Below are positions 1 through 7,308 of a DNA stretch of 31,921 bases, in pieces. Position 1 is the stretch's first letter; every line of letters begins with the position of its first letter. Source of the stretch: an uncultured Clostridia bacterium (GTDB lineage Bacteria; Bacillota; Clostridia; TANB77; CAG-508); contig CAPBNZ010000008.1 in the NCBI GenBank assembly GCA_948585895.1, positions 12,534 through 44,454 on the forward strand. The letters run 5' to 3'. Under the pieces are notes generated by a model. The model had not been told where the DNA came from, did no database searches, and saw only the letters and a list, made by a program, of their open reading frames with translations. Made by a program: the position numbers and the translations under genes.

Positions 1-667
1 AATACATTTGTGTTAAAATTACAGAAGATGCACAATTGGGAATTAACCCTATACCCCCTGCTATAATAGGTCCTAATATTGGTTGCTTTTGTAAAAATCC
101 TACAATTGCTTCTTCTCCTATTAAGCTAATTATTATATTGATAATAATTGTAACAATTAATATAAATATAAAAATATGTAAAGTATGTTTGCATGCTGAT
201 TTTATAATTCCATGCTCGCAATGACAGTGTTCTTTCTCACACATATCTATAATTTTTTCCACTTCCTCTTTGTGTCTTAATCTTAGTACAAAATCAATGC
301 AAAATCCTGCTACCATTCCTACTACTAATTTAATTCCCAATATGATTAAAATTGTACTGATAGGAACTGCCTCTGATAAGAAAATTGGTAACATTTCATC
401 TGATGTTGAAAGATAAACAGCAATTAAAGTTCCCAATGTAATTACTCTTACCGCATATAAATTAGTAGCCGAAACTGAAAAACCACATTGTGGAAATACG
501 CCTAATATACTTCCTATAAGAGGTCCATATTTTCCAGATTTTTTTATTGCTTCCTTTGTCTTTTGTCTAGTTTTATGTTCCATATATTCCATGATTAAAT
601 AGGTGATAAATAAAAATGGAACTAATTTTAAACTATCCATCATTGCTTCTAATACTATATCTATCAT
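1..667 (-). CDS. 10-TM metal/arsenic exporter-like protein, partial (N-terminal part)
   Basis: The reading frame opens at the ATG complementary to 665-667, behind a good ribosome site (AAGGAG at 675-680), and runs off the left edge without a stop, so only about 222 N-terminal residues are present. The translation is very hydrophobic. It contains GVFPQCGFSVSATNLYA and LSTSDEMLPIFLSEAVP, then a His/Cys/Glu-rich cytoplasmic stretch (EKEHCHCEHG), more membrane helices and a second near-copy of the first motif (IPNCASSVILTQM). The repeated P-x-C-(G/A)-x-S motif and the His/Cys-rich loop are what I know from the putative 10-TM heavy-metal or arsenic efflux family (ArsP_2, also annotated as putative manganese transporter). 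The substrate cannot be told from sequence. It is a host chromosomal gene, separated by about 235 bases from the next gene upstream. Confidence 0.75.
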   Translation of the reverse strand, partial: MIDIVLEAMMDSLKLVPFLFITYLIMEYMEHKTRQKTKEAIKKSGKYGPLIGSILGVFPQCGFSVSATNLYAVRVITLGTLIAVYLSTSDEMLPIFLSEAVPISTILIILGIKLVVGMVAGFCIDFVLRLRHKEEVEKIIDMCEKEHCHCEHGIIKSACKHTLHIFIFILIVTIIINIIISLIGEEAIVGFLQKQPILGPIIAGGIGLIPNCASSVILTQMY

Positions 668-790
668 TTATTTACTCCTTCTTTTTTAGTTTTTTAATCA
701 TATCATATATTCCATTTTTTTTCAACTACTAATTATCTTGATAATTTATTTTTGCTACAATTCATTTGTATTAGGCATGATTTTAAACAT

Positions 791-853
791 AAAAATTGAG
801 AGAACTATATACAAGAACAACTTAACTTTATTCTGATATAAGCTCTCCCAATA
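791..853 (-). terminator. Probable intrinsic terminator after the DUF2651-like gene
   Basis: Read on the minus strand, ATTGGGAGAGCT (about 842-853) can pair with AGTTCTCTCAAT (about 795-806), giving 12 pairs of which two are G-U. A run of T follows. The loop is long (about 35 nt) and AT-rich, which weakens the call. It lies about 50 bases past the stop of the DUF2651-like gene. The rest of 668-902 shows no further gene. Confidence 0.4.
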
Positions 854-902
854 AGAATTCTTCTTTTCAAAGTATTAAACCATGTTACCAATTATTTAAA
901 GA

Positions 903-1427
903 CTATCTTCTTCTCCCTCTACATCCACATGCATTCGTATGATTACTATTATTATCAGTATTCGGTATTATGTCTATTCTTGCACTTAGCCCATCTGCAT
1001 TTGTAATTTGATAACTACAACCATTATCATTTTGGTTACATCCACAATTAACTCCATTATTTTGATTACTACTTATTGTTAATACATTATTATTGGCATT
1101 GTTATTCTCTGTATTGCAACAACATAAACTTTCTCTTCTTTTAGAACATCTATCCTCTGCTCTTTCACAACAACAAGTAGTTTCTCTTCCTAGTCTATTT
1201 AACAATCTTCCTATTATACAAATAATATAAGCCGTAACAAAACTAATAATAGCATATACAATGGCAGCAATTAAAAAATTCAAATTATTAACAATAAAGG
1301 TAACAATTAAAAAAATAGCAAATATAATGGCACTAACCAGTGCAGGACATTTTAAGATTTTTTGCAAAGCAATGGATATAATAATGACCGCTATTGGCAG
1401 TGCAAAAAATATAAGTAAAATATTCAT
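903..1427 (-). CDS. DUF2651 (YbeF)-like membrane protein with Cys/Asn-rich tail
   Basis: This 174-aa protein has two domains. Residues 1 to about 75 are almost wholly hydrophobic, with two or three membrane helices. This part resembles the small DUF2651/YbeF family of Gram-positive membrane proteins of unknown function. Residues from about 80 onward are polar and low in complexity. They hold repeated Cys pairs and triplets (TTCCCER, SLCCCNT, NCGCNQ, ACGCRGRRR) and Asn runs, and end in Arg. The Cys-rich tail could bind metal or be a linker. The start is set by AAGGAGA about 8 bases upstream. It lies 50 bases downstream of truA on the same strand and is probably co-transcribed with it. No function is known to me. 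Confidence 0.65.
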   Translation of the reverse strand: MNILLIFFALPIAVIIISIALQKILKCPALVSAIIFAIFLIVTFIVNNLNFLIAAIVYAIISFVTAYIICIIGRLLNRLGRETTCCCERAEDRCSKRRESLCCCNTENNNANNNVLTISSNQNNGVNCGCNQNDNGCSYQITNADGLSARIDIIPNTDNNSNHTNACGCRGRRR

Positions 1428-1477
1428 AACTTCTCTCCTTTTTTTTACTATATTTTATGCTACCTTTTTATTTTTTG

Positions 1478-2225
1478 TTAATTTTCTTCATATTCAACTT
1501 TTACTAAATATAGCCCTTGTGGTGGTAATGTTTTTCCTGCCTTTTGCCTCTCTTTTTCTTTTATTATATTTGGGATTTCTTTTGGATGTATTTTTCCTAA
1601 TCCTACTTCTACTAAAGTTCCTGCTATAATTCTTACCATGTTATATAAAAAACCATTGCCTGTTAACTCAATCCATATTCTATCTTTTTCTTTTTCTAAT
1701 ATTTCAGCCTTGTAAATAGTTCTTATACTGCTCTTTGCACTTGTTCCACTAGCTCTAAAGGCTTTAAAGTCATGTTCTCCTTCAAAATATTGAATCGCTT
1801 GCTTCATTTTATCAACCGCTAATTTGGTTGGTATATGTGTTTCCAAATTTCGATAAATAGCTGTTCCGATTTCCGAATTATTAATTACATAACGATATGT
1901 CTTCTTTTTACAGGAAAGTCTACTATGAAATTTTTCATCCATTTCTTCTGCTGATTGAATTAAAATCGACTTTTTTAGATTACTGTTAATTGCTATGGGT
2001 ATTTTTTCTATCGGAATTTGAGAATTTGTTTTAAAATTTGCCACTTGTCCGAAGTGCATGCACACCACTATCAGTTCTTCCTGATGCCATTAATTCAACT
2101 TCTTCTCCTGTTATTTGCTTAATGGCTTTTTCAATGGTTCCTTGTATATTTAATTTATTGGGCTGTTTTTGCCATCCATTATATTCTTTTCCATCATATT
2201 CTATTGTTAGTTTTATATTTCTCAA
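1478..2225 (-). pseudogene. truA: tRNA pseudouridine(38-40) synthase TruA, broken by a one-base frameshift
   Basis: TruA modifies U38-U40 in the anticodon arm of tRNAs. The N-terminal frame (2225 down to about 2052) reads IEYDGKEYNGWQKQ and GRTDSGVHAL, which contains the catalytic Asp (D52), then leaves the family consensus. The next frame carries on with GQVANFKTN and the rest of the enzyme, including KKKTYRYVINN and the C-terminal GNGFLYNMVRIIAGTLVEVG motif. Removing one base at about 2051 restores GVHAL-GQVANF and a 248-residue protein, the normal length. No programmed frameshift signal is visible. It is either a recent inactivating insertion or a sequencing/assembly error. Because TruA is usually kept in bacteria, an error deserves equal weight. 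Confidence 0.85.
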
Positions 2226-2267
2226 TTCTTACTCTCCATTCACTTTTATAGATTTATATTTTAAAAT

Positions 2268-2483
2268 TCACTTTTGTGATTTAAATGACTGTACAGCCGT
2301 AGTACAGCCACGCGAATTATTTTTTTCATATTTTTGATTTTCCCAATTGAAAGCATCATTTAAACCTATTCTATATATTTTTATAGTATAGTTGTTTAAT
2401 ACCTTCATTATTATTTTATCACAAAAATTAAGATTCTTTCCTATTTTATTTAAAATTCTTTGTTTTTTATTATTTTTTCTCAT
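2268..2483 (-). CDS. Small basic hypothetical protein
   Basis: This 71-aa reading frame has an excellent ribosome site (AGGAGGG, 5 bases before ATG at 2483) and lies 42 bases upstream of truA. The N-terminal half is basic, with the motif NLNFCDKIIMKVLNNYTIKIYRIG. I do not recognise a family. The last 15 codons run into a locally GC-rich stretch holding two copies of GTACAGCC (2291-2298 and 2302-2309), unlike the AT-rich surroundings, so the C-terminus may not be the ancestral one. It is probably a host gene at the prophage boundary, but a phage origin cannot be excluded. Confidence 0.5.
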   Translation of the reverse strand: MRKNNKKQRILNKIGKNLNFCDKIIMKVLNNYTIKIYRIGLNDAFNWENQKYEKNNSRGCTTAVQSFKSQK

Positions 2484-2513
2484 AAATATCCCTCCTATAT
2501 TTGAATGATATTT

Positions 2514-2525
2514 AGAGATATCTCT
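2514..2525. promoter_or_regulatory. Perfect 12-bp palindrome upstream of the 71-aa gene
   Basis: AGAGATATCTCT lies about 31 bases upstream of the 71-aa gene start at 2483, in AT-rich DNA that could hold its promoter. A dyad here could be an operator, but short AT-rich palindromes also arise by chance. Confidence 0.25.
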
Positions 2526-2635
2526 TATTCTATTTTACCATATTATGTAATATAAAATAACTATTCTAGGTGTTAGGTATTATCTTCTACTTCCATTGGT
2601 ATTACTTAATTACAAAATTCGACAAAGTTCGACTT

Positions 2636-2818
2636 TTATTTTAAATCTTTTATTAATTCATCGATATACTCGGATTCTTCGTTTTTTATTGCAATACTGC
2701 AATTATCAATATATTTTTCTTTTTCTTCTAGATATAATCTTAATCCATCATAATCTTTTCTTTCCATATACCATTTAACTTTTTTTATAATTTCTGTACA
2801 TAATTTTAACTCTTCCAT
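2636..2818 (-). CDS. Small acidic/basic helical hypothetical protein
   Basis: The preferred start is the ATG at 2818 (MEELKLC), which has GGTGA 5 bases upstream; the frame stays open to a TTG at 2830. The 60-residue product is highly charged and predicted helical (TEIIKKVKWYMERKDYDGLRLYLEEKEKYID). It has no membrane segment and I do not recognise a family. A promoter with TATAAT and a partial -35 lies directly upstream (2835-2863). The gene diverges from the HTH gene that begins near 2929-2953, so the pair may form a small lysogeny or accessory switch at the prophage edge. Confidence 0.5.
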   Translation of the reverse strand: MEELKLCTEIIKKVKWYMERKDYDGLRLYLEEKEKYIDNCSIAIKNEESEYIDELIKDLK

Positions 2819-2834
2819 ATACATCACCAATAGA

Positions 2835-2863
2835 ATTATAGCAAAAATAACTTATCCCTGCAA
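2835..2863 (-). promoter_or_regulatory. Sigma-A-type promoter for the small gene at 2636-2818
   Basis: On the minus strand TTGCAG (2858-2863) is followed after 17 bases by a perfect TATAAT (2835-2840). The predicted start site, near 2828, would leave only about 10 bases of leader holding the GGTGA ribosome site. Confidence 0.5.
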
Positions 2864-2928
2864 TAGTTATAACAAATGTACCTTAAAGTGAAAAGAGTTA
2901 AAATATAGATGCGTTCATTATAAAATAG

Positions 2929-3174
2929 ATGTCAGAAAGGATGGTGAGAAACTTGATATATGTAAGAATAAAAGAAATACTAAAAGAAGAAAAGAAAAGT
3001 AAATATTGGTTTGTAAAACAAATGGAAGGAGGTTATCAAGCGATCAGTCACTTAATGGATAACGAGACATCTGGTATTCATTTTGAAACATTAGAAAAAG
3101 CCTGTAATGTTTTAAATCGTGAACCTGGAGAAATTTTAGTTTATAGAAGAAAGAAGGAAAAGTCTAGAAAATGA
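2929..3174 (+). CDS. Cro/C1-type helix-turn-helix regulator
   Basis: This product of up to 81 aa matches compact XRE-family regulators. It has IYVRIKEILKEEKKSKYWFVKQ (helices 1-2), YQAISHLMDNETSGIHFETLEKACNVL (recognition helix and helix 4) and the closing REPGEILVY. The start is uncertain. ATG at 2929 has no ribosome site, while AAAGGATGGTGA just upstream of a TTG at 2953 would fit a shorter protein beginning at Leu9. It overlaps the next gene by 4 bases (ATGA), so the two are translationally coupled, and it is divergent from the gene at 2636. It probably controls its own operon and may be the local repressor. Confidence 0.75.
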   Translation: MSERMVRNLIYVRIKEILKEEKKSKYWFVKQMEGGYQAISHLMDNETSGIHFETLEKACNVLNREPGEILVYRRKKEKSRK

Positions 3175-3569
3175 GTAAATTAATGAAACAATATAATGAA
3201 CTAAAAAAAGAAGATGCATCTTCCATTTATTTGTTTAGAGTAGGTATTTTCTATAACATTTTAAATGAAGATGCAAAGTTAATCAATGAGAAATTAGGGC
3301 TTAAAATAACCGACTTGGGACCTTCAATTTTCAAGTGTGGTTTTCCTGTTTCTCAATTAGATAAATATATCATACTACTAAAAAATTTAAAAATAAAGTA
3401 TAAAGTAATAGATAATTTACCTAATTCAAATGTAAATGATTATATGAAAAATATCGAGATAAAAAAGATATTAAATAAAATTGCTGACTTAGATATGAAC
3501 AATACTACATTTCAGCAATCATTTAATATATTATTAGATATAAAAAACAAATTAGAAAAATTACAATAA
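3171..3569 (+). CDS. Stand-alone MutS domain I-like protein, candidate DGR accessory factor
   Basis: This 132-aa protein aligns by eye with the N-terminal mismatch-binding domain of MutS. MKQYNELKKEDASSIYLFRVGIFYNILNEDAKLI corresponds to the MutS segment around G-D-F-Y-E-L-F, and FPVSQLDKYIILLKN to the P-Y-H-x-x-x-x-Y segment. It lacks the MutS core, clamp and ATPase domains, so it cannot be a repair MutS. Of the Phe-x-Glu mismatch wedge, the Phe is kept (F27) but Glu is replaced by Asn (N29). MutS-like small genes have, as I recall, been listed among accessory genes of diversity-generating retroelements. One lies 2.4 kb away here (5966-9198) with no Avd gene visible, so that role is plausible but inferred. 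It ends at the bidirectional terminator and is translated from an ATGA overlap with the HTH gene. Confidence 0.65.
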   Translation: MSKLMKQYNELKKEDASSIYLFRVGIFYNILNEDAKLINEKLGLKITDLGPSIFKCGFPVSQLDKYIILLKNLKIKYKVIDNLPNSNVNDYMKNIEIKKILNKIADLDMNNTTFQQSFNILLDIKNKLEKLQ

Positions 3570-3589
3570 GAGGAGAATTAATCTCCTCT
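3569..3589. terminator. Bidirectional intrinsic terminator between convergent genes
   Basis: AGAGGAGA (3569-3576) and TCTCCTCT (3582-3589) form a perfect 8-bp stem with a 5-nt loop. T-rich sequence follows in both directions. It separates the plus-strand MutS-like gene from the convergent endolysin gene. Confidence 0.75.
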
Positions 3590-3592
3590 ATA

Positions 3593-4747
3593 TTATTTTG
3601 ATTTTTGATTAATTATTTTTTGAATTGCAGTTGGATCATAACCTGCTGCTTTTAATTTTTGCTTTCTAGTTTCTCCTGTTCCCCAGCCATCATAATTTGG
3701 TTTATACATTATATCATCTGCAATCTCCTCATTTGTTTTTCTATTTGAAGTATTTGTGTTATTAGTAGTATTAGAATTAGATCCATACCCTACTAAATCT
3801 TTGGTATATATCCATGAATATAATTCTTTTAATAATACTTTGCCATTTCCAACTTGCATAATTGTATAATTTCTATTTTTATAGCAATTAGGAATTTTTT
3901 GACCAGTAGCATAATTAGTAGCATTTGCTGATAAGGTCACTTTACTTCCAACTGTGATTGAAAGTGCTACATTTGTATTATTATTTTGTGCTTGTGAACT
4001 TGCTGAAGAAACAATGCAAGAATCATTTACCCATCCTATATTACCATTATTAAGTAAATATGGGTTTCTTGCTCCTGGTATAATTCTTGTAATCATTCCA
4101 CTTTTAACTGCTGGATTTAATTTTTTAGTAGATGATGAAGAAGTATAAACACCATTTATTGTAACTATATCTCCTACATTTCTTCCAGTATTATTATTAG
4201 ATTCATTTACTACAATATTAGGTGTACCTGTTGCTTGTTCTCCTGTTAATTCTCTATATTCTTCTCTAATCATATTGTAAAATCTTTCTAATCCCATATC
4301 TAGAGTTCTATGAGGACAATATTTACCACTTCTATTCTGATGTGTTCCTATTGTATGTCTTGCATCTGTTATATTATCTAAATTCCATCCATATTGTTTC
4401 ATTAAATAAGCTATTCTTTCTGCAGCATTTCTTTCTGCTTTTTCAAATCTCTCTCCACCAGATTTTGAATAACATATTTCAATTCCTATTGTTTTCATGT
4501 TACCAAACCCATGTCCATCTCCGGAGTGCCAAGCATTTCTATTATGTTCAATTCCTTGTACTGTTCTATAATCGTCTATTGCTTCGTGAAAAGAAACTTG
4601 GTTATTATTATTTATCATATATGATATTTCACTCATTGCTGAAGCATCATTTGCTGTATTATGAATTGATATTCCTTCTGGTTTCATAGAATATGGACAT
4701 TTTCTGCCATATTTACTTTCTGGCATTACTACTTTTGTTACTAACAT
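3593..4747 (-). CDS. Phage endolysin: N-acetylmuramoyl-L-alanine amidase
   Basis: This 384-aa lysis enzyme cleaves the bond between N-acetylmuramic acid and the stem peptide. Residues about 15-165 are an Amidase_2 domain: ISIHN with H29, ligand-like H131, a C144-P-H region in SGKYCPHR, and a Glu in TIGIEIC. Residues about 185-325 look like two SH3-like wall-binding repeats, each with a TVG/DIVT opening and a LLN/LLKE core. The last 45 residues (NEEIADDIMYKPNYDGWGTG..RKQKLKAAGYD) match the CW_7/Cpl-7 peptidoglycan-binding repeat. There is no signal peptide, so export depends on the holin. Its start overlaps the stop of the 47-aa gene (TAATG), indicating translational coupling. Confidence 0.92.
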   Translation of the reverse strand: MLVTKVVMPESKYGRKCPYSMKPEGISIHNTANDASAMSEISYMINNNNQVSFHEAIDDYRTVQGIEHNRNAWHSGDGHGFGNMKTIGIEICYSKSGGERFEKAERNAAERIAYLMKQYGWNLDNITDARHTIGTHQNRSGKYCPHRTLDMGLERFYNMIREEYRELTGEQATGTPNIVVNESNNNTGRNVGDIVTINGVYTSSSSTKKLNPAVKSGMITRIIPGARNPYLLNNGNIGWVNDSCIVSSASSQAQNNNTNVALSITVGSKVTLSANATNYATGQKIPNCYKNRNYTIMQVGNGKVLLKELYSWIYTKDLVGYGSNSNTTNNTNTSNRKTNEEIADDIMYKPNYDGWGTGETRKQKLKAAGYDPTAIQKIINQKSK

Positions 4748-4890
4748 TATTCTACACCTCCCTGATAAAATTCATCAGTTTCTTTTACTTCTCCAATTCC
4801 TTCTTCTTTTTCATCAACTTCTGGAAAAGTATTCTCTTGCATATTTAAATTTGCAAGTTCTTGATTGTAATTTACAACTTCTTCTTCCAT
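4747..4890 (-). CDS. Small acidic protein upstream of the endolysin
   Basis: This 47-codon gene starts at ATG 4890 behind a near-perfect ribosome site (AAGGAGG, 7 bases upstream) and ends in TAATG, shared with the endolysin start. The product is acidic and soluble (MEEEVVNYNQELANLN, ending DEFYQGGVE). I do not recognise a family. The strong ribosome site and coupling argue that it is translated; it may mainly serve to set endolysin translation. Confidence 0.65.
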   Translation of the reverse strand: MEEEVVNYNQELANLNMQENTFPEVDEKEEGIGEVKETDEFYQGGVE

Positions 4891-4910
4891 TTTGAAGACC
4901 TCCTTATAAA

Positions 4911-4950
4911 AAAATTAATACTGGAAGATTTTTAATTTTTCTTCCAGTAT
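4911..4950 (-). terminator. Intrinsic terminator between holin-like and endolysin genes
   Basis: ATACTGGAAGA (4918-4928) and its exact complement (4940-4950) form an 11-bp stem with an 11-nt A/T loop. On the minus strand it is followed by TAATTTTTTT. It would cut transcription after the structural and holin-like genes, so the endolysin may depend on read-through or antitermination. Confidence 0.75.
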
Positions 4951-4979
4951 CTTTAAATTACAAGAAATAAATTCTTGTA

Positions 4980-5177
4980 TTATTCTGTTATGTCATTTTT
5001 AGTTTTTTCATATTGTGTTCCAAAATAAAATCCTACTATTATTGAATAAACAGAAATAAACACTTCTGCAGATAAGTATTTACTTAATGCTAAATAGCAA
5101 AATACAAATGTTGTTGCTATTGATATTATTGATTTTACATCAATTAATTTCGCAATTTTTTCTAAAAACTTTTTCAT
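4980..5177 (-). CDS. Putative small phage holin
   Basis: This 65-aa protein has a short amphipathic N-terminus, two hydrophobic stretches (about residues 15-33 and 38-53) and a charged C-terminus (YEKTKNDITE). Its size, two membrane segments, position just before the endolysin and partnership with the XhlA-like gene fit a class II-type holin. I cannot assign a named holin family from sequence alone. The start has AGGAGG 6 bases upstream, and the gene lies 10 bases downstream of the XhlA-like gene. Confidence 0.6.
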   Translation of the reverse strand: MKKFLEKIAKLIDVKSIISIATTFVFCYLALSKYLSAEVFISVYSIIVGFYFGTQYEKTKNDITE

Positions 5178-5187
5178 ATAGAACCTC

Positions 5188-5481
5188 CTATTTTATTACT
5201 AATCCTATAATTGCTCCTACAACAGCACCTACTGCAGTTCCAATTATAGTAGTAATGATTTTATCCCAGTTTTTTGCTGGTTTTTCTTCTACTGCTTTTA
5301 ATCTACTGTTCATATCATTTACATCTTCCCTAGTTGCTTTTGTTTCCATTGCTATTTCTTTTACCGCAATTGTTAATTCTTTAATTTCTCCTATTTCACT
5401 TTCTAAACTGTCTATTCTATGATGAGCCGATTTTGCACTTTGATTTGCTTCAATTATCATTTGCATATATTTTTCATCCAT
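5188..5481 (-). CDS. XhlA-like lysis-associated membrane protein
   Basis: This 97-aa protein has a long N-terminal coiled coil (about residues 10-70, heptad-rich) and one glycine-rich C-terminal membrane helix (WDKIITTIIGTAVGAVVGAIIGLVI). This is the layout of XhlA, the haemolysin-like partner of the XhlB holin in the PBSX lysis cassette. The start follows AAGGAGGAG. It is the first of the lysis genes in transcription order. Confidence 0.7.
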   Translation of the reverse strand: MDEKYMQMIIEANQSAKSAHHRIDSLESEIGEIKELTIAVKEIAMETKATREDVNDMNSRLKAVEEKPAKNWDKIITTIIGTAVGAVVGAIIGLVIK

Positions 5482-5484
5482 AGA

Positions 5485-5997
5485 TTACTCCTCCTTATCT
5501 TTTGTTGGCCATAAAATGTTATATGGAAATCCCTCTTGTTTTGTAATATCTCTCAATTCTTGTCTATATTTTGCAATTTTCCCATTACATATATCAGAAA
5601 ACCCTTCAAAGAATTGTTTTAAACTAGATATTATATTAGTCATAGATAAGTCAGATGGTAGTTTTAGACCTAATCTATCAATGCACATTTCTTTATCTGT
5701 TTCAGCAAGTAATTCATTTCGTTTTGCTCTTACTTCTGCTGCTAACTGGTTATATTCCTCTTTTTTTGCAGTTTCTAACCATTTATCATAGTTATTTTCA
5801 ATTTGTTCTGATAGATTTTCTCTAAAATTTACATTCATTTTATACATATCATATGTATATTTTATTGATTTTTCTTCACTATCTAGTTGTGAGGCTTCTA
5901 CTTCTTGAACATTATCAAAAAAAAGAACGGTACATTTTCCGTTCTCAATCTCGTTTATTTCAAATTTATTTGGCCTTTTTGAACTTTCTATTTGCAT
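5485..5997 (-). CDS. Tail fibre assembly chaperone-like (XkdW/Caudo_TAP type) protein
   Basis: This 170-aa protein carries the signature of tail-fibre-associated chaperones. Residues about 45-110 include TYDMYKM, NYDKWLETAKKEEYNQLAAEVRAKRNELLAETD, and the C-terminus has KYRQELRDITKQEGFPYNILWP. Such genes normally follow the fibre gene directly and help fold or attach fibres. Here the reverse transcriptase and template repeat lie between them, which suggests the retroelement was inserted into an older fibre-chaperone pair. Its start overlaps the end of the RT gene by 32 bases, with AAAGGAG 9 bases upstream. Confidence 0.7.
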   Translation of the reverse strand: MQIESSKRPNKFEINEIENGKCTVLFFDNVQEVEASQLDSEEKSIKYTYDMYKMNVNFRENLSEQIENNYDKWLETAKKEEYNQLAAEVRAKRNELLAETDKEMCIDRLGLKLPSDLSMTNIISSLKQFFEGFSDICNGKIAKYRQELRDITKQEGFPYNILWPTKDKEE

Positions 5998-7021
5998 AAC
6001 TAACCACTCCTTTTAATTCATTTATATTTATATATGGTTTTATATATCTTTGTGTAAAATTATAACTATTGCAATGTTTAAGCCAACCATAATAGCTTAT
6101 CATTGCCGATGCATCTGTTAGTGTCGCTTTCTTTTTTTTATAAATTCTTTTTGCTCTTCTTTTTATTCTTAAAAAATTTCCTCTTCTTAATGTTGTATAA
6201 CCCCTATAAAATCGATATCCTATAAAGTCCACTGGCCTACTGTCTACTTTAAACAATTGCCAGTTTTCCTTTAACTTAAGTTTTTCTTTTTTTAAATATT
6301 CTTCTACCTTTTCTTTTATTTTTCTAAGTTCTTTTTTATTTCTATAAAAAAGAATCATGTCATCCATGTATCTTAGATAATAAGGAACTTTTAATTCTTC
6401 TTTTATATAATGGTCTAAATTTTGTAGATAAAAATTAGCAAACCATTGACTTGTATAATTTCCAATTGGAAGTCCATTTTCGCTACTATCTATAATTTTA
6501 TCTATTAAATCTAATGTATCTCTGTCTTTAATAGTTCTTAGGAATTTTCTTTTCATAATATCTTTGTCTATTGAAGGATAAAATTTTTTTACATCTAGTT
6601 TAAGAGCATATTTAGTATTCTTTCTATCTTTAACTAATATCTTTTTTATATATTTTGCTCCATAATGAATTCCTCGTTCTGGTATAGATGCACATGTATA
6701 ATCATACAACCCTCTTTCTATTATTGGTTGTATTTGTTGCATTAATGCCCAATGAATAATTTGGTCTGGATAAAATTGTGGTTTGTAAATTATTCTTTCT
6801 TTTTTTCTTACCCCATCATGTATTAACATTTTTATATATGGACTTGGTTTATAGTTTTTGTTTATGAGCATATCATATATTTCATTAACATAGAAATTCA
6901 TATCATCTAATATTTTTATAACACTTTTTCTGTTCTTTTTCCCTTTTGAAGCATTTAGAATAGCTTGTCTTATATTTTCTTTCTTAGTTATTTTTTCGTA
7001 TATATTTCCTACTCTTTTCAT
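5966..7021 (-). CDS. Reverse transcriptase of a diversity-generating retroelement
   Basis: This 351-aa enzyme copies the template-repeat RNA into adenine-mutated cDNA that replaces the variable repeat of the fibre gene. Finger motifs are at about 60-110, motif A is KLDVKKFYPSID (catalytic D143), motif 4 is GLPIGNYTSQ (183-192), the palm motif is YMDD (218-221) and VDFIGYRF is at 264-271. The I/LPIGNxTSQ form separates DGR enzymes from group II intron RTs, which have QG at this point. There is no maturase X or endonuclease domain, matching the usual DGR length. The C-terminal third is very basic, as expected for RNA binding. AGGAG precedes ATG 7021. It lies 128 bases downstream of the template repeat. 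Confidence 0.95.
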   Translation of the reverse strand: MKRVGNIYEKITKKENIRQAILNASKGKKNRKSVIKILDDMNFYVNEIYDMLINKNYKPSPYIKMLIHDGVRKKERIIYKPQFYPDQIIHWALMQQIQPIIERGLYDYTCASIPERGIHYGAKYIKKILVKDRKNTKYALKLDVKKFYPSIDKDIMKRKFLRTIKDRDTLDLIDKIIDSSENGLPIGNYTSQWFANFYLQNLDHYIKEELKVPYYLRYMDDMILFYRNKKELRKIKEKVEEYLKKEKLKLKENWQLFKVDSRPVDFIGYRFYRGYTTLRRGNFLRIKRRAKRIYKKKKATLTDASAMISYYGWLKHCNSYNFTQRYIKPYININELKGVVSYANRKFKKAK

Positions 7022-7148
7022 GTTTTTCTCCTGGTATTCTTATTTTTGTCTATCGGCTTTTCACTTAAAGGAAGCTACTAGGTCAATCCAGTTTCGACAT
7101 TATTTTTAGCAAGCGCTATGGAAAATGATGTGTAATGTAATTCTAAAA

Positions 7149-7259
7149 TAAGTAGGCGAGCCCCGTAATTCCAATTCGAATTGCTAGAAGCATTGTTCAA
7201 ATTCCAAGCAAAAAAGCCATCATTCGCACCATTGTTGAAATTACCACCAACGAACGCGA
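7149..7259 (-). repeat. DGR template repeat (TR)
   Basis: This 111-bp segment aligns without gaps to 7404-7514 (constant offset 255). There are 12 mismatches, every one at a T of the plus strand, meaning an adenine of the TR in the sense direction; 13 other adenines and all 86 non-adenine bases are identical. The TR carries ten AAT or AAC codons in the fibre frame, the codon type that adenine mutagenesis diversifies most. A TGA in the same frame just upstream shows it is not translated. It is the donor copy; the RNA is probably made from the promoter at 7309-7337. Confidence 0.97.
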
Positions 7260-7308
7260 AAAATCAAAAAGCAATTACAGGATCGCACACATCAAATCCC
7301 CTATAGAT

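Noticed and set aside
36..224. Plus-strand hydrophobic open frame
   Set aside because: It mirrors the minus-strand membrane protein, which has family motifs and a proper start.
1261..1629. Plus-strand membrane-like open frame
   Set aside because: It lies across the DUF2651-like and truA genes on the other strand and is Leu/Phe-rich only as their complement.
5966..7021. RT as group II intron or retron enzyme
   Set aside because: It has the SQ form of motif 4, no maturase/endonuclease domain, and sits beside a TR/VR pair with adenine-only changes.
7149..7302. Template repeat as part of a coding gene
   Set aside because: It carries the fibre frame, but a TGA lies just upstream in that frame and no ribosome site or start fits; it is the non-coding donor.
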